Shown here in pieces: positions 22,130 to 35,254 of a stretch of DNA of 64,000 nt (its first letter is position 1; every line of letters starts with the position of its first letter). Source of the DNA: Laetiporus sulphureus 93-53 (taxonomy: Eukaryota; Basidiomycota; Agaricomycetes; Polyporales; Laetiporaceae); the NCBI RefSeq assembly GCF_001632365.1, contig NW_024468522.1, positions 265,030 through 329,029 on the forward strand, in the 5' to 3' direction. The notes below the pieces were generated by a model, which did not search any database, was not told the origin of the DNA, and saw nothing but the letters and a program-made list of their open reading frames with translations. The translations under genes were made by a program, and so were the position numbers.

Positions 22130-24121
22130 GGGGTATCGTGACGCATTCGACGCGTCTGGTCACGTAACACATCACTGTTCGGTCACAATATGCCGCTACA
22201 TAACGTATGGGAAAATCATATGACAATTTGTACGCGTGGAGAATACATCGGAACTCATAAGTAGAGCCATTTCTATAAACATTTGTCTAATCATCTCACA
22301 TGGCAATTGAATAAGATGCGCAGGTGATGGTTGGAGCCAAGTTCTTCCTGACGGACTCTAACTTCTTGCTCTCTGTGCTGTAGATAGATGGAACAGGTGT
22401 CGCGCTCTCGCAAAATAAGGGCTTAGGCGAGGCAGCACGAGGGCCTGCAGAGGCAGTCGTCGGATTAGCTTCCTGAGCATGGCTGCCAGTGTTACGCATA
22501 AGGATGCGATTGATTACGATGCCCTAAGATTAGCCACGCAGAAATTTAAAAATTTCAGATGAGATATTCCCCCGCAGCTGAATCATCTAGAAGAGGAAGA
22601 AGCTCGTGCGATAGTATCTGTGCAATTGAAGATGGTGTACACCAATGAAATGACCCCGCACCGCAGACTCCACCATGGTCGTTTTCGAATGGGAATAAAC
22701 CAGATCGCTCTTCTGTCAAAGGATTTCGGGAAAATTCTGGCGGAAGAATACGATGTGCGCTAAGTTGAGGATGGTGGCAAGCGGGTGCAAGGACCCCGCG
22801 ATAGCAACCCTGGAACGTCTATGCTAAAGAACAGGTCAATCCAGAAGATGGTACAGGGTAGTCATTGTCAGAGTGCCGTGTAAGCACCAGAGCTTAATTT
22901 TCCAGGTCAGACGCTACGATTTTCAGACGAGCCAGAAAATGAGGTTTATGATGACTGTCGATGCGGCAGCCACCAGGCTCATAGGAGAAGCTTACGAGAT
23001 AAACATAGATAGGATTCTCCACAAAGCCAATGAACCAGGAGGATAAATGTAAAACGCGAAAATGTAAAACGCGACATTTAGCAAGCCCATCGACCGCAAA
23101 ATTGTGGTAACGGGTAGCCATCCATGGCGAACAGCAGTTTCGCTCTGCCACATCTTGAACAATGCTGACGAGGCTGAATCCATGTGGGGAGCTGTATCGA
23201 GTGGGAACTATTTAGCGAACGACATCCGAGAGTGTGCATACAGACCTGCCAAGGACGGCAACTCCTATATAGATGCCAATGTCGTCGGAATGCAGGAACC
23301 AGTGCCACCGGTCTATATTCTAAGTTGGAGACCCAATACGGTGCAAGTGTGGAGGATGAGGGCCACAGTCACTGTCATCGTCATCATCCTTATTAGTGAT
23401 ATGGGCGGCGGACAGAAGGGCAGGCAGACCTTGCTGATACTGGGTAAATGTAGATCCTCCCACTGAAAACTGGAGGGCCACATTAGAGCATTAGCTGTAC
23501 GCCAATGGTCGCGGGCACATTAACCGCCGTGGGCTACACATGATTCTACGCTCCTACCTCGTTTAAGTCGCTGGAGCCGGGAGTTTGAGGCTGTTTACGG
23601 CAGAAAGCAAGTGGACGATGTATTCGCGCCAAAATCATAGTCGCGAAGAATACGCGAATACGCAGCACCACAGATTCTGATGCAATGGCCTGAAACGCAT
23701 ATCGGACAAGCAGCACAACAAAGACGCGCCGTGAACGTTGCCGCCATCAACCACTAGCCAGTTCTGGGTCATCTCCGGAGAACAAGACGAGAACATTAAC
23801 CACAGTTCAATTGGCAACATATTCATGCACAACATTTGCACTGCGATCCTTGTGATAGTAGGTATCGGTCTCAGAGATGCCGATTTTTGGGAAGACATGT
23901 ATCGAATATTTCCGTGAAATCAGTCAGAGGAAGAGAGAAAGCAAGTACTGAGCAGTGAGCAATTCTCGGTCGAGTCGCAACCACTCGAGATCCGGGAAGC
24001 GCCTGGGACGCGTCGCGGTCACAGTCACGTGTGCGTCTTCTCGCAAACTTCCGAAACTTGATTGAGAATCTATCCGTGGCCCCCACAAGACCGAGGCAAT
24101 CGACAATCTCAAGCATACAAC
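22130..24121. other. Gene-poor region upstream of eL14
   Basis: About 2 kb. The only exon-like piece is plus-strand 22579-22764, an open frame behind a CCCCGCAG acceptor (LNHLEEEEARAIVSVQLKMV and more, ending in TAA), with a possible ATG block at 22484. Minus-strand 22296-22499 and 22992-23183 are short frames, the second rich in hydrophobic residues. None matches a family I know. I read the area as decayed or noncoding. Confidence 0.35.
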
Positions 24122-24917
24122 ATGCCGGTAGGTTTTTTTAATTCTGAATGCTGCTTGGAGGCCTCTTGTGTACAAGATCCTGCAAAAATCTGGGAGGAAC
24201 GAGCGATTTTTGGGATGGATGGCGGCTGTCGGGAGTGGATGACATTCGGTGGCGGAGGACGAGGGGAGGGTGCAGTTGGTGGTTTGTGTGGAGGCAAGGT
24301 TCAAGATTGGCGGTGTTCCGCAGGATTTCATGGTTTCGAGGGCTTCTTTGTGGCAGCAGCTTTGGGACATTGCTGAAAACGTATTCTGCAGGCAGCACAA
24401 CCCTCGAACTTCAAGCGCTTCGTCGAGGTTGGCCGCGGTACGTACTACAGTGGCTGTAAATTTGCCTGCACGCATCCTTAACCTATGTGCTTAGTGGTGC
24501 TTCTCAATTCTGGTCCCCAGGCTGGGCAAATCGCTGTGATTGCGGAGATTATTGACCACAACCGGGTATGCCTTAGATCATGCGTGCATTCTAAAGCAAC
24601 GATATTTATCGAGAATGCAGGCAATCATTGACGGCCCAACAACTGGCGTTCCCCGTCAAGCCTTCCCCTACCGTTACGTCACCCTCACGCCGTTCGTCCT
24701 CACCAAGCTTCCCCACGCTGCCGGCTCCGGCGTCATTCGCAAGCAGCTCGAGAAGGAGGGCACCGTCGAGAGGTGGAACAAGTCGTCATGGGCACAGAAG
24801 CGGGCTGCGATTGAGAAGCGACGATCGCTCAATGATTTCGAGCGATTCAGCGTTATGCTGGCGAAGAAGTCGCGGAGAGACACCGTGCGCAAGGCCATCA
24901 AGAAGGCGTCTGCGTGA
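24122..24917 (+). CDS. RPL14: Large ribosomal subunit protein eL14
   Basis: A structural protein of the 60S subunit. Exon 1 encodes only Met-Pro (24122-24127). A 264-base intron follows (24128-24391). Exon 2 gives AAQPSNFKRFVEVGR, exon 3 VVLLNSGPQAGQIAVIAEII with DHNR, and exon 4 AIIDGPTTGVPRQAFPYRY through KRRSLNDFERFSVMLAKKSR to the stop at 24917. The KOW-like segment and the DGPTTGVPRQ block are characteristic. The total is about 140 residues, normal for the family. Confidence 0.93.
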
Positions 24918-25164
24918 ACGTTTTCTCGGATGGAGAGTTGAGGCGGTGGTCTCGCATCCCATGTGGAGGGCGTTATGTATTAGCTGGGATGCATTTTCTC
25001 TGCGATTGCGTTCCGTTATGATATTTTTGCATCGTCGTTTTATGCAGCCCCCATGAATATGGCACGCAGTATGTAGATCGCTTTTTTCCCCTCTGCGTCA
25101 TATAGTGCGATCAACTCTTCCTAAGGCCGTATAGTGTGCAAGCATGAACGAGTGATACGAGGAG
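24918..25164. other. Convergent 3' spacer
   Basis: Short AT-rich spacer between eL14 and the TMEM242-like gene. Nothing is seen in it. Confidence 0.5.
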
Positions 25165-26103
25165 TTAGGCATGCCCACGCTTGCTTCTATTGATCTTTGC
25201 TTCGGTCTCCAATTCATGTAGCACAGCTTCGCCCCACCCCACCAACCCATCTTTCTCAAAAGCGGCCTTCAATCGCGTTTCTGCATCAGGCCATGACCAT
25301 TCAATGCTTGCTTTTGAGTTGGCGTCCATGTTCTCATTAGTGATTGTATGTGTGATAGCTTCGGAGGGGAAGGCACGTTCTTCTTCATCATGCAATGCCT
25401 GGTGAATCCGTGCAGATAAGTTTGGCATGCTGTCCATGATGAGCAATCTCATGCGTTGTGCAAATTCTTGCGTCTAAAAGCCATTTAGAAGGACGGCTTT
25501 CGTATCGAAGGAAGGCTCACATCGCGAACACCGAGAGCTGTCTTGACACCCCATACTGTCGCAACAGCTCCTACACCAACCAGCGTTGTAGCAATCACGA
25601 ACGCCTTCGCGCTATAGAGGACACCGTTGAAGTAGTCGCCTGCAGCCTCTGTCTCGAGCTTCGCAGTGTCAGCGCTTGAGGGTACGGAGGAGGGCAGAGC
25701 AGCAGACGGCGTAGTACTCCTTCTCGGAGGAGGCGCAGATCCTAACAACGTTGTCCTCGCTGGTGGTGTCACGCCGACGTTTGTTCGACGAGGTGGCGGA
25801 GGAGGTTTGGCTAATGATTGCTCGAGGAGAGCGGCTCTCTGCCTCCGAAACAAGACAATCGGGACTACAAGAGCAGCCGTTGAGAATGCTATCTAGGCTC
25901 TATTCCTTCAGTGGGGAGCGCGTATCGAACCGTGCACGACGCACCAACGTGAGAGGTACCCATATTGGCACAGACTCTTTCTTGCCGTTCTTCAACGCAA
26001 AACTCGATTGGTACGCTGATGGCTCGTTCGGGAGAGATTTAGGTGCATCTTGTTCCGGTAACAAGTGTTTTCTGGGGCTCTCTGGAGAACCAGTCTGAGA
26101 CAT
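25165..26103 (-). CDS. TMEM242-like mitochondrial membrane protein
   Basis: Animal TMEM242 helps assemble the c-ring of mitochondrial ATP synthase. The reconstructed protein starts MSQTGSPESPRKHLLPEQ (ATG at 26103). Its first membrane helix spans a 52-base intron (about 25886-25937): VPIWVPLTL joined to IAFSTAALVVPIVLFRRQ. A Pro-rich loop is followed by the second helix, AFVIATTLVGVGAVATVWGV, then KTALGVRD. A further intron (about 25454-25528) leads to TQEFAQRMRLLI and a C-terminal soluble region. Two helices, with the second followed by a (K)ALGV-x-x-x-x-(E/D)F motif, resemble TMEM242. The assignment rests on that pattern. The length of about 240 residues exceeds the human protein because of the Pro-rich loop and tail. 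Confidence 0.65.
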
Positions 26104-29100
26104 GACCGCAAGCGTAGGCGGAGGCTGCGAGTCGAAATGCCAGAGGAGATATACACGGGCACGTGATGAAGACACGCGATTGTGGCAACCCGGGCGCGTC
26201 CACATAGGTCCACATGCAGAACGCTATTTGACTGCAAACGCTCGCTGTACGTGTCTGTTGCATGAAAATTGGCGACTAAAATGTTCCGCTTGTTTGTTGA
26301 AGTTCTTTAAACCGCGAAATTGAGGCTCACCTGTAGGCCCAGATCACAGAAGAATTCAGTTTTGTATGAAGACGGCCCTGACCTCTAGTATCTACTACTA
26401 GCTCGAGATGTACATGCGTCATGCAGATGGATGGCAGCTTGATACAGTCGCATAATCTAAAAGCCTCAAGGAACCCAATACTTTTAGAATCAAACTTAAC
26501 AGGCGTGCCGGATATGAGGCCAGATTAGTGACGAGATCATACAGCTACCATTGTCATGCCTTACTATATCATGCAGTTCTTGCCATGATATCCTGTAGAT
26601 TTATCAAGCCATGATATGGCTGGCGTAGATGGGGCACCACATAACGTTCTCATCGTTTAAAGCTTTACAACTGCTTATCAACCGTTGCTCGCCGCAATTG
26701 CAGCCGTAATAATTTATCATCCACGGAGGTGTGAAAATGCCTTGCCTCACCAATAGCGCTGTCGTGTTGTTCACTTCTCGTGAGCTCAGGAAGAGAGGAA
26801 TCCTCTTCCTTCCCCTGCTCCTCCCAGCCCGCCCCGCTTTAGTCCGCTACTTTCCGCTTCAAAGTAACTGGCTCAGGAACAACACTCAGGCTAACGAATG
26901 AAAGTGAGTCTCAATATTCCGTGGATGCAGCGAACACTCAGCTGAGCGCACTAGTATGGAAGCTGCGTCGATTCATTGCGCGCCTAACACTATCATGGAA
27001 GTCCTAGCGCCTGTTAATGTATCGGCAAGTAGAATGTATTGCCGAAGAACACAATTGCTGCAGGAAGGGAATCCGAAATGAGGATAAAGGCAGTCGCTCA
27101 GACCTGCGCCATTAAAATGCTCTCAGCCAGGTTTCAATCATGCCGGCAGCTTGTCAAAACGTAGTGCGAAGAGTCTTGCAAAGTAGCCTCGAGCGAGTCG
27201 GACAATGGGATGATACTTGATGCCTGGTGAGCCGAAACCCGTGTGCAAGGAGATTTTCTCGGTGGGTGATCGCAGAGATCGCATTTGCACTATCGACCCG
27301 TGGTCGAAGCCTTGAGACATGTAAACCGTAATTGCAAGGCTATGAGGATAAGATTTTGCCGGCTTGCCGCGGGGACTTGAGCAGCAGTATCGCACTCAAT
27401 CGTCGTAACGCGGTTCGTCAGTGCCAGTTGCTGTCGAAGATGACATCCACAAAAGCGGTATCTGTTCGTGACGGAACTAGAGCGCAGTCGACGTCGACAG
27501 ATGAGACATAGGGATCATCACCATTCCACAATTTAGATAGTCATTTATATTGCTGTGCAGATGTTGAGGCCAGGGCGTATCACAGATAGCCAGCGAGCTG
27601 TCCGAGGCCCACCTGGTGATCAACCATGCCATACGAGCTGGACGCTTCAAGCGAGATAAGGTGCCGCCCCGGCGAAGATTATGAGCGCTTGTGAATAGAC
27701 AGCATGCCGGTGTAGATATGAGACGGTCCTCGTGGAACGTCTTGGGACCTGAACTTCAGCATACGGATTTCGTTCCATTCCACAGTGGGCTTCTGAGGCC
27801 TTTACATACGTGCAGCCAATGATACTGTCAATCCGGGTGGAATGTCCTGTCGGGCGTGCTAGATGTTCCGTGACAGAGCCATCTTCTGTTAGGTGGAAAG
27901 ACAATGGCTGCAAGAATCGTAAGGATGTCGAGAAAGAAATCATAACAGGAACGAGAAGACCCCTGAAGAAACGCTTGTTAAGCTGGTGACAGGATAGTAA
28001 AGAGGTATTTAGAGGGCGGGTTGCCCGCAACACTAGCTTTGAACGAGAGTAGTGCCTGCTGTTAGCGCTTAATGTTCGGTAAGTTCACAAGGAAGATCCC
28101 ATAGTGCGGGGACATCGAAGCACTGAGTACAAAGCTCATGAGGCCGTATGTAGGTGAAGCCGCGCCCTGGCTCGGAGGAATCCCAACACGACTCTTGCAC
28201 GACTCAGCTATAGCGTTCGCATTGCCTAGACCAGGGAAATGAACGCTTCTAGCACGGATTATGTAGCGGACATGCCTCGCTTCACCGGCGGCAAACTGTC
28301 AAAGTCGCGACGCTTGCAACTTCCAGCCTCGATTCCCGAGCTTTCCCGAGCCCTGAGGGCGGGTATCTGGCGATGGCTCGGTGAGATGTCTTCATACACG
28401 AGTCTTGCTAGAGGCACGCTGCGCGGTCATCTCAGTCCAGCCTGAGGGCGCACGCACCGATGTCTGCCGCATTGCACAAGAGTGACTGCATGAGCAATTT
28501 CGCTGAACCTTCTATGTTGTGTCCGGTGGAACGGGTCCCGTGAACACAATCATTTGATGGGCCGCCACAGTGCTATTTTAATGCACAAGGCGTTTGCAAC
28601 AGGCACGGATTGCGATCTGCCCAGTTCACAGCGCGGGTTTGATACGGAGGTACTGCAGATAGTAGTTGAAGAGAAGGCATACATATCATTTATTGAGGAT
28701 CGTCGAACCACAGGGAGTCCCGACTCGATGCAATAGCTAGCGCTTAGCGCTCGGCGGCAGAGCGTATCAGTGCTCTCACGACCAAGATAGATCTCACCAT
28801 CCCCTGTTCATGGCCACGTTGACGAGTTAATCTGACGCCGAGGTTGAGAATTCGTAGGTTAACCAGGTTTTTCCGGGTTAACTCTGTCGCCTCAAGCTTT
28901 TTGTGACCGCTTGCTATGAAGAACAATCAATAAGCAACCAAACTTCGCGAACATGTGGACTGAGAAGGGACCGACTCCGCCAATTCACAAGTACTCGAAC
29001 TTTGTGACGACAGTTCCGACGTTCGCGGGTTCCCAGCTCGGAGTGGATATTCTGGCCCGCGCGAGCGGACAGTGGCCAAACTAGCCATATGGTGCGTTCA

Positions 29101-29505
29101 TGTGGCCCTTCCGAAGCACGGCGTGCCGTACGTTAAAGTCACAGTAGCTCACCTTGGCATCCATCAGCGGCAATTGATGCGAATTGTCAGGCTGATACAG
29201 GTTACAAGCTCATGCGGAGAGGGGGCCCACAGCGGCAGCTACCAAACTAGATGTGAAACCGATCTTGAATCATGCGCCTGCCTATCTCGTGAAGGGCGCC
29301 ATTCATGCGCCAGCAGACTATCGGGCCTTAGAGATCTTCATTCCTTATCACTCGTTGCCTCTACGTCTGAGAAGTATAAGTATGAGCCGAGGATGCACCA
29401 TGGGAGCCTCGCGCCTGCGCCAGCTGCCTCGCCGAGTACACCTCTGTGCTACCAACTGAGTACCGCGTCTGTGCACTGTCCACTGCCAGAGACGACGTCG
29501 CCAAG
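26104..29505. other. 3.4-kb gene-poor region
   Basis: Nothing here could be assembled into a gene. Minus-strand frames at 27138-27395 and 27647-28033 and plus-strand 28239-28445 have no recognisable domain. At 28951 an ATG frame of 43 codons (MWTEKGPTPPIHKYSNFVTT and on) reads like protein but ends without a partner exon. Sequence at 29072-29190 and 29253-29335 is similarly protein-like in scattered frames. These may be eroded gene fragments. I found no LTRs or terminal inverted repeats by eye. Confidence 0.35.
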
Positions 29506-31460
29506 ATGGTTCCGTGGAAATGGCCAAAGTTCTACACGTACGTTCGGTGTTCGTGTGCGCTTGCTGCAAAGTTGACTGGCTGGACACGGGATACAGGAAG
29601 CCGATGACACAGGTGGTGCTCGTCGGTATAACATGGTGCGTTTGTTTGATTTACGCAAGTGTACTCTATTTAAAAACATTCACGGGCGAACCATGATAGC
29701 TTCGCAACAGTGGGCATGTACAGCGCGATCAGCAATCTGGGAGCAGGTGGTACACAAAATATTACACTGTCCGACACTGCGAACGGCGTCCTCTATGGCC
29801 TCTTCGCTGTGACCGGTCTAGTCAGTGGAAGCATCTCAAATAGTGCGTCTAACATACACTCCAAGTCATCTTGTACTGAGATTTATTGCCGTAGTACTCG
29901 GACCGAGACTCACGCTCTTCATCGGCACACTTGGATATGCCCTCTATGTCGGGTCGCTTTGGTGGTACATAACTTGCTCAGACTACCACTGCAAGCTCAC
30001 GCTGACGTGCTCTCTCCAGCTATCAAACTCAGGGAACGAGCTGGTTCCTTATTTTTGCCGGTGCCCTGCTCGGCATTTCCGCCGCGTTGCTCTGGTCAGC
30101 GCAGGGCTCCATCATGATGAGCTATCCGCTCGAAAAAGATAAGGGCAAAGCATTCTCCGTCTTCTGGGCTATTTTCCAATTCGGCGCCTTGATCGGTGCC
30201 CTTATTGCATTTACAATCAATGAACGTCACGGCGGGCTCACAGCCGTCTCGACATCGACGTATATTGCATTCCTCGTCGTAATTTTTGTCGGCATCGCCT
30301 CCGCGTTCCTGGTACTCCCCCCGAATCACGTTATCCGCGGGGATGGGACGATCGTCAAGCTCGAGGCTGCGTCGAAACTGCACGAGGAGCTGCTCAGCAT
30401 GTGGGCAATGCGAAAAGACTGGCGGGTACTCGGTACGCCTCCCGCCCACTCCCTCGTCCACCCCGTCTGACTCTTCTGCAGCCCTGCTCCCGATGTTCTT
30501 CGCCTCCAACTATTTCTACGCGTACCAGGGCGCAATCAACACCGCACGCTTCGACTCCTCGACGCGCGCGCTCAACGCGGTCCTCGAGGGTGCGGGGGCG
30601 ATCGTCGGCGCGCTCATCTACGGCTTCTGCGTGCTCGACGCCAAGTGGATGAAGCGCCGCACGCGTGGGTACCTGGGCCTCGGCGTCGTGACCGTGATAG
30701 TCATCGCCATCTGGTCGTGTGGGCTCGCATGGCAGGTTACGTTTGACCGTGCCAAGGCGAAGGAGCTGGAGCAGGAGCAGAAGCTGATCAACTACAAGGA
30801 CGCGGACTACCGCTCGAAGGGGCCGCTGTTCTTCTTCTGTGAGCGCTATTGTTTATATTGCTACTTGTGGCTGTTCGGAGAGGTTGATTTCGGATGGGCA
30901 GATTACTTTGGTGATGCGTGCTATCAGGCACTCGCGTATTGGATCATGAGCGCGCTCACGAACGATCCCTTCAAGCTTGCCCGTTTCGCGGGAATCTACA
31001 AGGCCATTCAGAGTGCTGTCAGTGGTCTCATGTGGCTGTACATGCATCAGTATGTTAATCACTCCTTACAGGGCGGTGCCGGAAGTTACGGCATGGATGC
31101 TGTCTCGACGCCGTTCCTGAACGAGTTGGTGAGCGCGATCGAACAACTGTCCCCTTGCTTTGAAATCGTCGCTGATCCCATTCGTTCCATTCTGCTTGCA
31201 GCTCGCTAGCTGGATCATGATGCTAGCCTCGTTCCCGCTCGCCTTCCTCGTTCTGCGAACCGTGAAGGAAACAAATTATGATGACGAGCAGGTGAGTCGG
31301 TGTATTGATGTTAAGGCCGGTCCATTGCTGATGCCTCCTTTAGATGGTGTACGTGGACGATGTGCAGAATAGAGTCATGGAAGAGGGCGCACAAGACGCA
31401 GAAGCAGGCTCTATCGCCAAGGAGGAGGACGTCACCGTTGAGAAGAAGGAAGCGACATGA
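29506..31460 (+). CDS. UNC93-like major-facilitator membrane protein
   Basis: UNC93-like (DUF895) proteins are MFS-fold membrane proteins widespread in fungi; their substrates are mostly unknown. The start MVPWKWPKFYT is followed by joins giving KPMTQVVLVGIT, CFATVGMYSAISNLGAGGTQ, GVLYGLFAVTGLVSGSISN, LGPRLTLFIGTLGYALYVGS, FAGALLGISAALLWSAQGS, FWAIFQFGALIGALIAFTIN and more hydrophobic helices to SWIMMLASFPLAFLVLRTVK. The C-terminus is a charged cytoplasmic tail ending VEKKEAT. About 11 to 12 membrane segments are expected. Small introns split the helices repeatedly; those around 29540-29592 and 29637-29699 are the clearest. Confidence 0.85.
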
Positions 31461-32908
31461 TCGGCGACCTTCAGTCCTCTTCTATATTTTTCTCTCGTTG
31501 GGACGCTTGTTGCATGAGCTTTTGGGACTGCTCTGTTATGACCAGTATAGATGTACGCTAATGGATAGTCACGCCTGCCACGCCTGTTGACGATAGGATT
31601 CGCTTATGATGTGTACGATAGACTGATCAGACGTACGGTTGCTCAGTCGATTTGAGTCTGCTCCAAAGTGCCTTGTCCTGAGCATAGAGAGAGCGGCAAA
31701 CAAAGTATTTACCTTTATGCGACTTAAGAGTTCAGTGCAAGAGTCAACCAAGATCTCTGGTTTCATCGGCAGACGCAAGACATTGATACTCCAAACTTGT
31801 ACATTCGTGGATCATTAAGCCCTGAAAGTCTTGGAAATAATACTCAGCTGTTTGACAAAAGATTTATTGGCGCCATCGGCGAGCGCAGCAATAGGGACGC
31901 CTCGAAAGGTGCGTTGAATAGACATTCATGAGAGCGTCCCACTACGACCCTTCGGTAGCTGTGTCCCATAAATGACGCTGTACTGAATTGGATGCGGATG
32001 CGATAGTATAAACGGATTCCGAGAGCTATTCAAGCTTCCAAGCTGGCTTTCGCGTCGGACTCCGCTGCGTTTGGAGAGCATTCCAAATGGGTGCCTTGGG
32101 GATCTATACGTGGTATGCTTTCTCACATCTTTACTCCTGCAATCATTCGTGACGACGATGGGCGGGAGGTCCGCAGTGGCACTATGGACCTTCAGACTCC
32201 ATGCCAGTATGCAAGCCTTTTTTATGTTCGAAACATTTTTGTGAGAGATCGGCTGAGATGTGGGATTGGTTAAGATTGTTACTAGTTGAGGTTTCCGGGG
32301 TCTGCGCCACACCATCAAATTCATATTGCTGAGTCTGTTTCAGGTTGTAACCGACTAGTAACTGGCTTTTGTATGGAGAAAGCTCATGGCTCTGTCGAAT
32401 AATCAACCTATGCAAAGTGCACAAGGTACTATGGCCGCTGAAGTGGTATTCGTAGTGACGACATCGATTTTGAAGTCCCCACTACATTGCAGTAAATCTG
32501 ACACCGTGATCATCGGCTGCCTCGGTAGACGTGTCATTTTGGGTGAGTACGCTCTGAGAAGTTCCGCGAGTACTTTCGTCCATTAAGATCTGCAGGCGTG
32601 TGCGCACCACGGTGAGTTCAAAATCAATGGCAGCTGCTCATCGTTCGTGGTGAGAGCCGCATCAGAATCGCTCTAGGCTACGTCAATAATAATGGAGGCA
32701 TAATTATAAACGCTGTACAGATACGTGAAGGAAGTTCCATGTTATCGCGGAGGTGCGTTCTTTCCATTCTTCCCCATGGGGCATAGTCTAGAGTCTAGAT
32801 AACGACATTCTGCACCCGCGTGCGTTCGCACGTCCAGCAGTTGTCTGCAGGAGTCATACTCGCCTTCGCTCCCGCACTGTCCAGCGCGACGGTTCGACAC
32901 GGTGATCA
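31461..32908. other. Intergenic, no gene seen
   Basis: About 1.45 kb between the transporter and the F-box gene. Minus-strand frames at 31926-32324 and 32182-32424 are short and unrecognised. The right end should hold the F-box promoter. Confidence 0.4.
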
Positions 32909-34973
32909 TTGACGACCAGCTTGTGCACTTGCGACATGTCAACTCGCACCATGTCGTCCAAGGCCAAGGGGCATCCACCCACGGCAAAGGCTCGTACACG
33001 GAAAGTCCTGCGGGCGGTGAACACCAATGTCCTCTCGTATGATCGCACGGATCCGTTCACTGCGCTGAGTTCGCTGCGAATGCTGCTCGCGTCTCTGCCC
33101 TCCCGGATCGGCGGGTGCCAGTTCAAACTCTCTCCCGATGAGCACAAGCTCTCCCTACACCTGTTGACGATCGTGGAGCCTTTCGTCGGGCTTGCGCCGT
33201 CCCGCCGCACACTGACGCGCCAGCCTACCGAGATACTCGACGCGATCATCGCACACGTCGACGAGAAGCGCGACCTGCTCGCGTGCGCGTTGTCGTGCCG
33301 CCGGCTGTACAACATCATCTTCCCGAGGCATTATGACTATCGCGTCGTGCGGTGCAAGGTCAGCTCACTGCGTGTGTGGAATCACCTCATCGTCCACCGC
33401 GCGCTTGCCCGGAATATCCGCCGCCTGGAGGTGCTCGACGAGCGTTCCACCGAGCCCGAGTCTGTGCCCTCAGATATCCTCGCCTCCGATACCGATATCG
33501 AGTCTACTGACGATGAGTTGGGCATGCACGACAAGCAGGGCCGTCTACTGGCTTCCGCCATGGCGAGGATGTCTTCTTTGCAGACCTTCGTTTGGTCTTG
33601 CAATCACTCTCCCATCTCCATAGGCGACGTCTGGCCCACTCTCATGAAATGTCAGACGCTTAGGCAGGTCGAGATTAGCGACAACCTGATCTTCACACCA
33701 ACCGCTGCGGGTGAGGTTGAGGTTGAGCACAGTGGAGGGTCGAGCCGCAGGAATCGTCAACCCGTCGTGAGATGTCTTGGTTTGACTCCAGGCAGGGCAC
33801 TCTCTGAATAGCGCGATCCTCAGCTGCCCTCGCTGAAGATTGTCAATCTTCAGTCGACCAAGTACACCTACGGGGCGACGAAGAATCCCAACATGTCCCG
33901 CATATCCGGCATGCTCGCAAACTGTGCAGCAATTGAGGTATGCCATAGCTGCTCTCGACAGACAATGCCCAATTTCACCGGTGCATTCTCAGTCCCTGAA
34001 CGTGACATATACGACCCGCCGTGCCCCGGGATTCTCTAATCCTGTTACAGATGACTTCCTTCTGTGTGGGCGGTGGCCACGTCTGAAGAGCCTAGTGCTC
34101 ACCAACCTTCGGTGCTCTTCGCAAGCTGCCCTCGACACTATGTCGACCTTCCTCTTCGCACATCTCGATCTGGAGGTTCTGCACCTGGATGTCGCTTTGG
34201 GCAGCGGACAGGCAGGAGGGACTGCCGGAAACCGCCAATCGCTGTCCCTCCTTCCGAACTGCCTTCCTCGTCTGCGCGAGTTGAAGGCCAGTAAGGAGGT
34301 CATGAGCGCCGTCCTAAAATGCCCGTGCGCGGTGTCGGAGGGAGGGAGACCGTTGGAGACGATCAAGGGCGTGTCGTTGAGCGGGTCGAAATGGGATGGG
34401 GTGTTCCTGTCGAGCTTGAAACAGCATGGCACGACCGTGAAAAGGCTTGAGCTGGCCAGCTGGAACGACATGGACGATGTTAGGAAGGTGGCGGAATGCG
34501 CTCCGCAACTTATATGGCTCGATATTGGGAAGAGGATTGGGAACGGAGCAGCGAACTCTCACGCCAGCACGAGTTCTCACACGGGCAGAGCCGCTCCTGC
34601 AATTAGCACGCAATTCGTGAGTGCCAATTGTCCTCTTTTTTTCGTCAGAATGCGGTCTCATTCACTCGTATTATTCTTCATACAGGCCGAATGGGCAAAC
34701 ATCCTCTCGCAGATGTCCAACCTCACGACCTTCCACGGTGTGCGCTTCTTCTACGAAATCGCGCCAACAGCACTGGCACCGGGCACGGCGATGACGCTGT
34801 CAGATCGCAGTCGCGTACGCAAAAATGACGAGGTGGCGTCTCTGCTCGCACGGAAGTGCGGTAAGCTCAGGAGGCTGGACCATTGGGAGGAAGGCTCCGG
34901 CAAGGTAATCGTCTTGCTCAGAGATGAAGACAAGGTCCGGTATGAGGTCAGGAGGCTGGGTGCTAGAGCTTGA
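32909..34973 (+). CDS. F-box domain protein with leucine-rich C-terminus
   Basis: F-box proteins recruit substrates to SCF ubiquitin ligases. The F-box-like segment is LTRQPTEILDAIIAHVDEKR with DLLACALSCRRLYNIIFPRH (about 33214-33333). Downstream are irregular Leu-rich stretches such as LRQVEISDNLIF, RLKSLVLTNLRC, LEVLHLDVAL and LPRLRELKASKEV, consistent with a solenoid. Exons join near 33762-33822, 33937-33993 and 34618-34685. The protein ends VRRLGARA. Starts at 32909, 32936 and 32951 are all in frame; the first is given. Such genes are numerous in Agaricomycetes, so no specific substrate can be named. Confidence 0.8.
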
Positions 34974-35254
34974 AATTTATGATGCGGTAAAAGCTGTGTA
35001 TGATTAGTACACCCACACAAGAAGTTAGCTGCATATCTGGCACCTACAATAGCATCATGAAGCGTGCTTTATCATCCTCAGCAGTGGGCTCGTGGCTGAG
35101 ACAAGACGAGGTATTAAGCGGAGGTATTGTTGCATACTTGAACTTCTAATTGATACAGCTGGTGTACTAATATACAATGTAGAGTGCGTCGTGGTGGGTG
35201 GTGGATGAAGCAGCTGGACAGTAGCGGTGTCCATTCCGGTTTCTTATAAAATCT
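34974..35254. other. Convergent 3' spacer
   Basis: Spacer between F-box and tRNA ligase ends. Nothing is seen in it. Confidence 0.5.

Noticed and set aside
24128..24391. snoRNA inside the eL14 first intron
   Set aside because: A weak C-box-like GGATGAC and a CTGA exist, but their spacing of about 137 bases and lack of a terminal stem do not fit.
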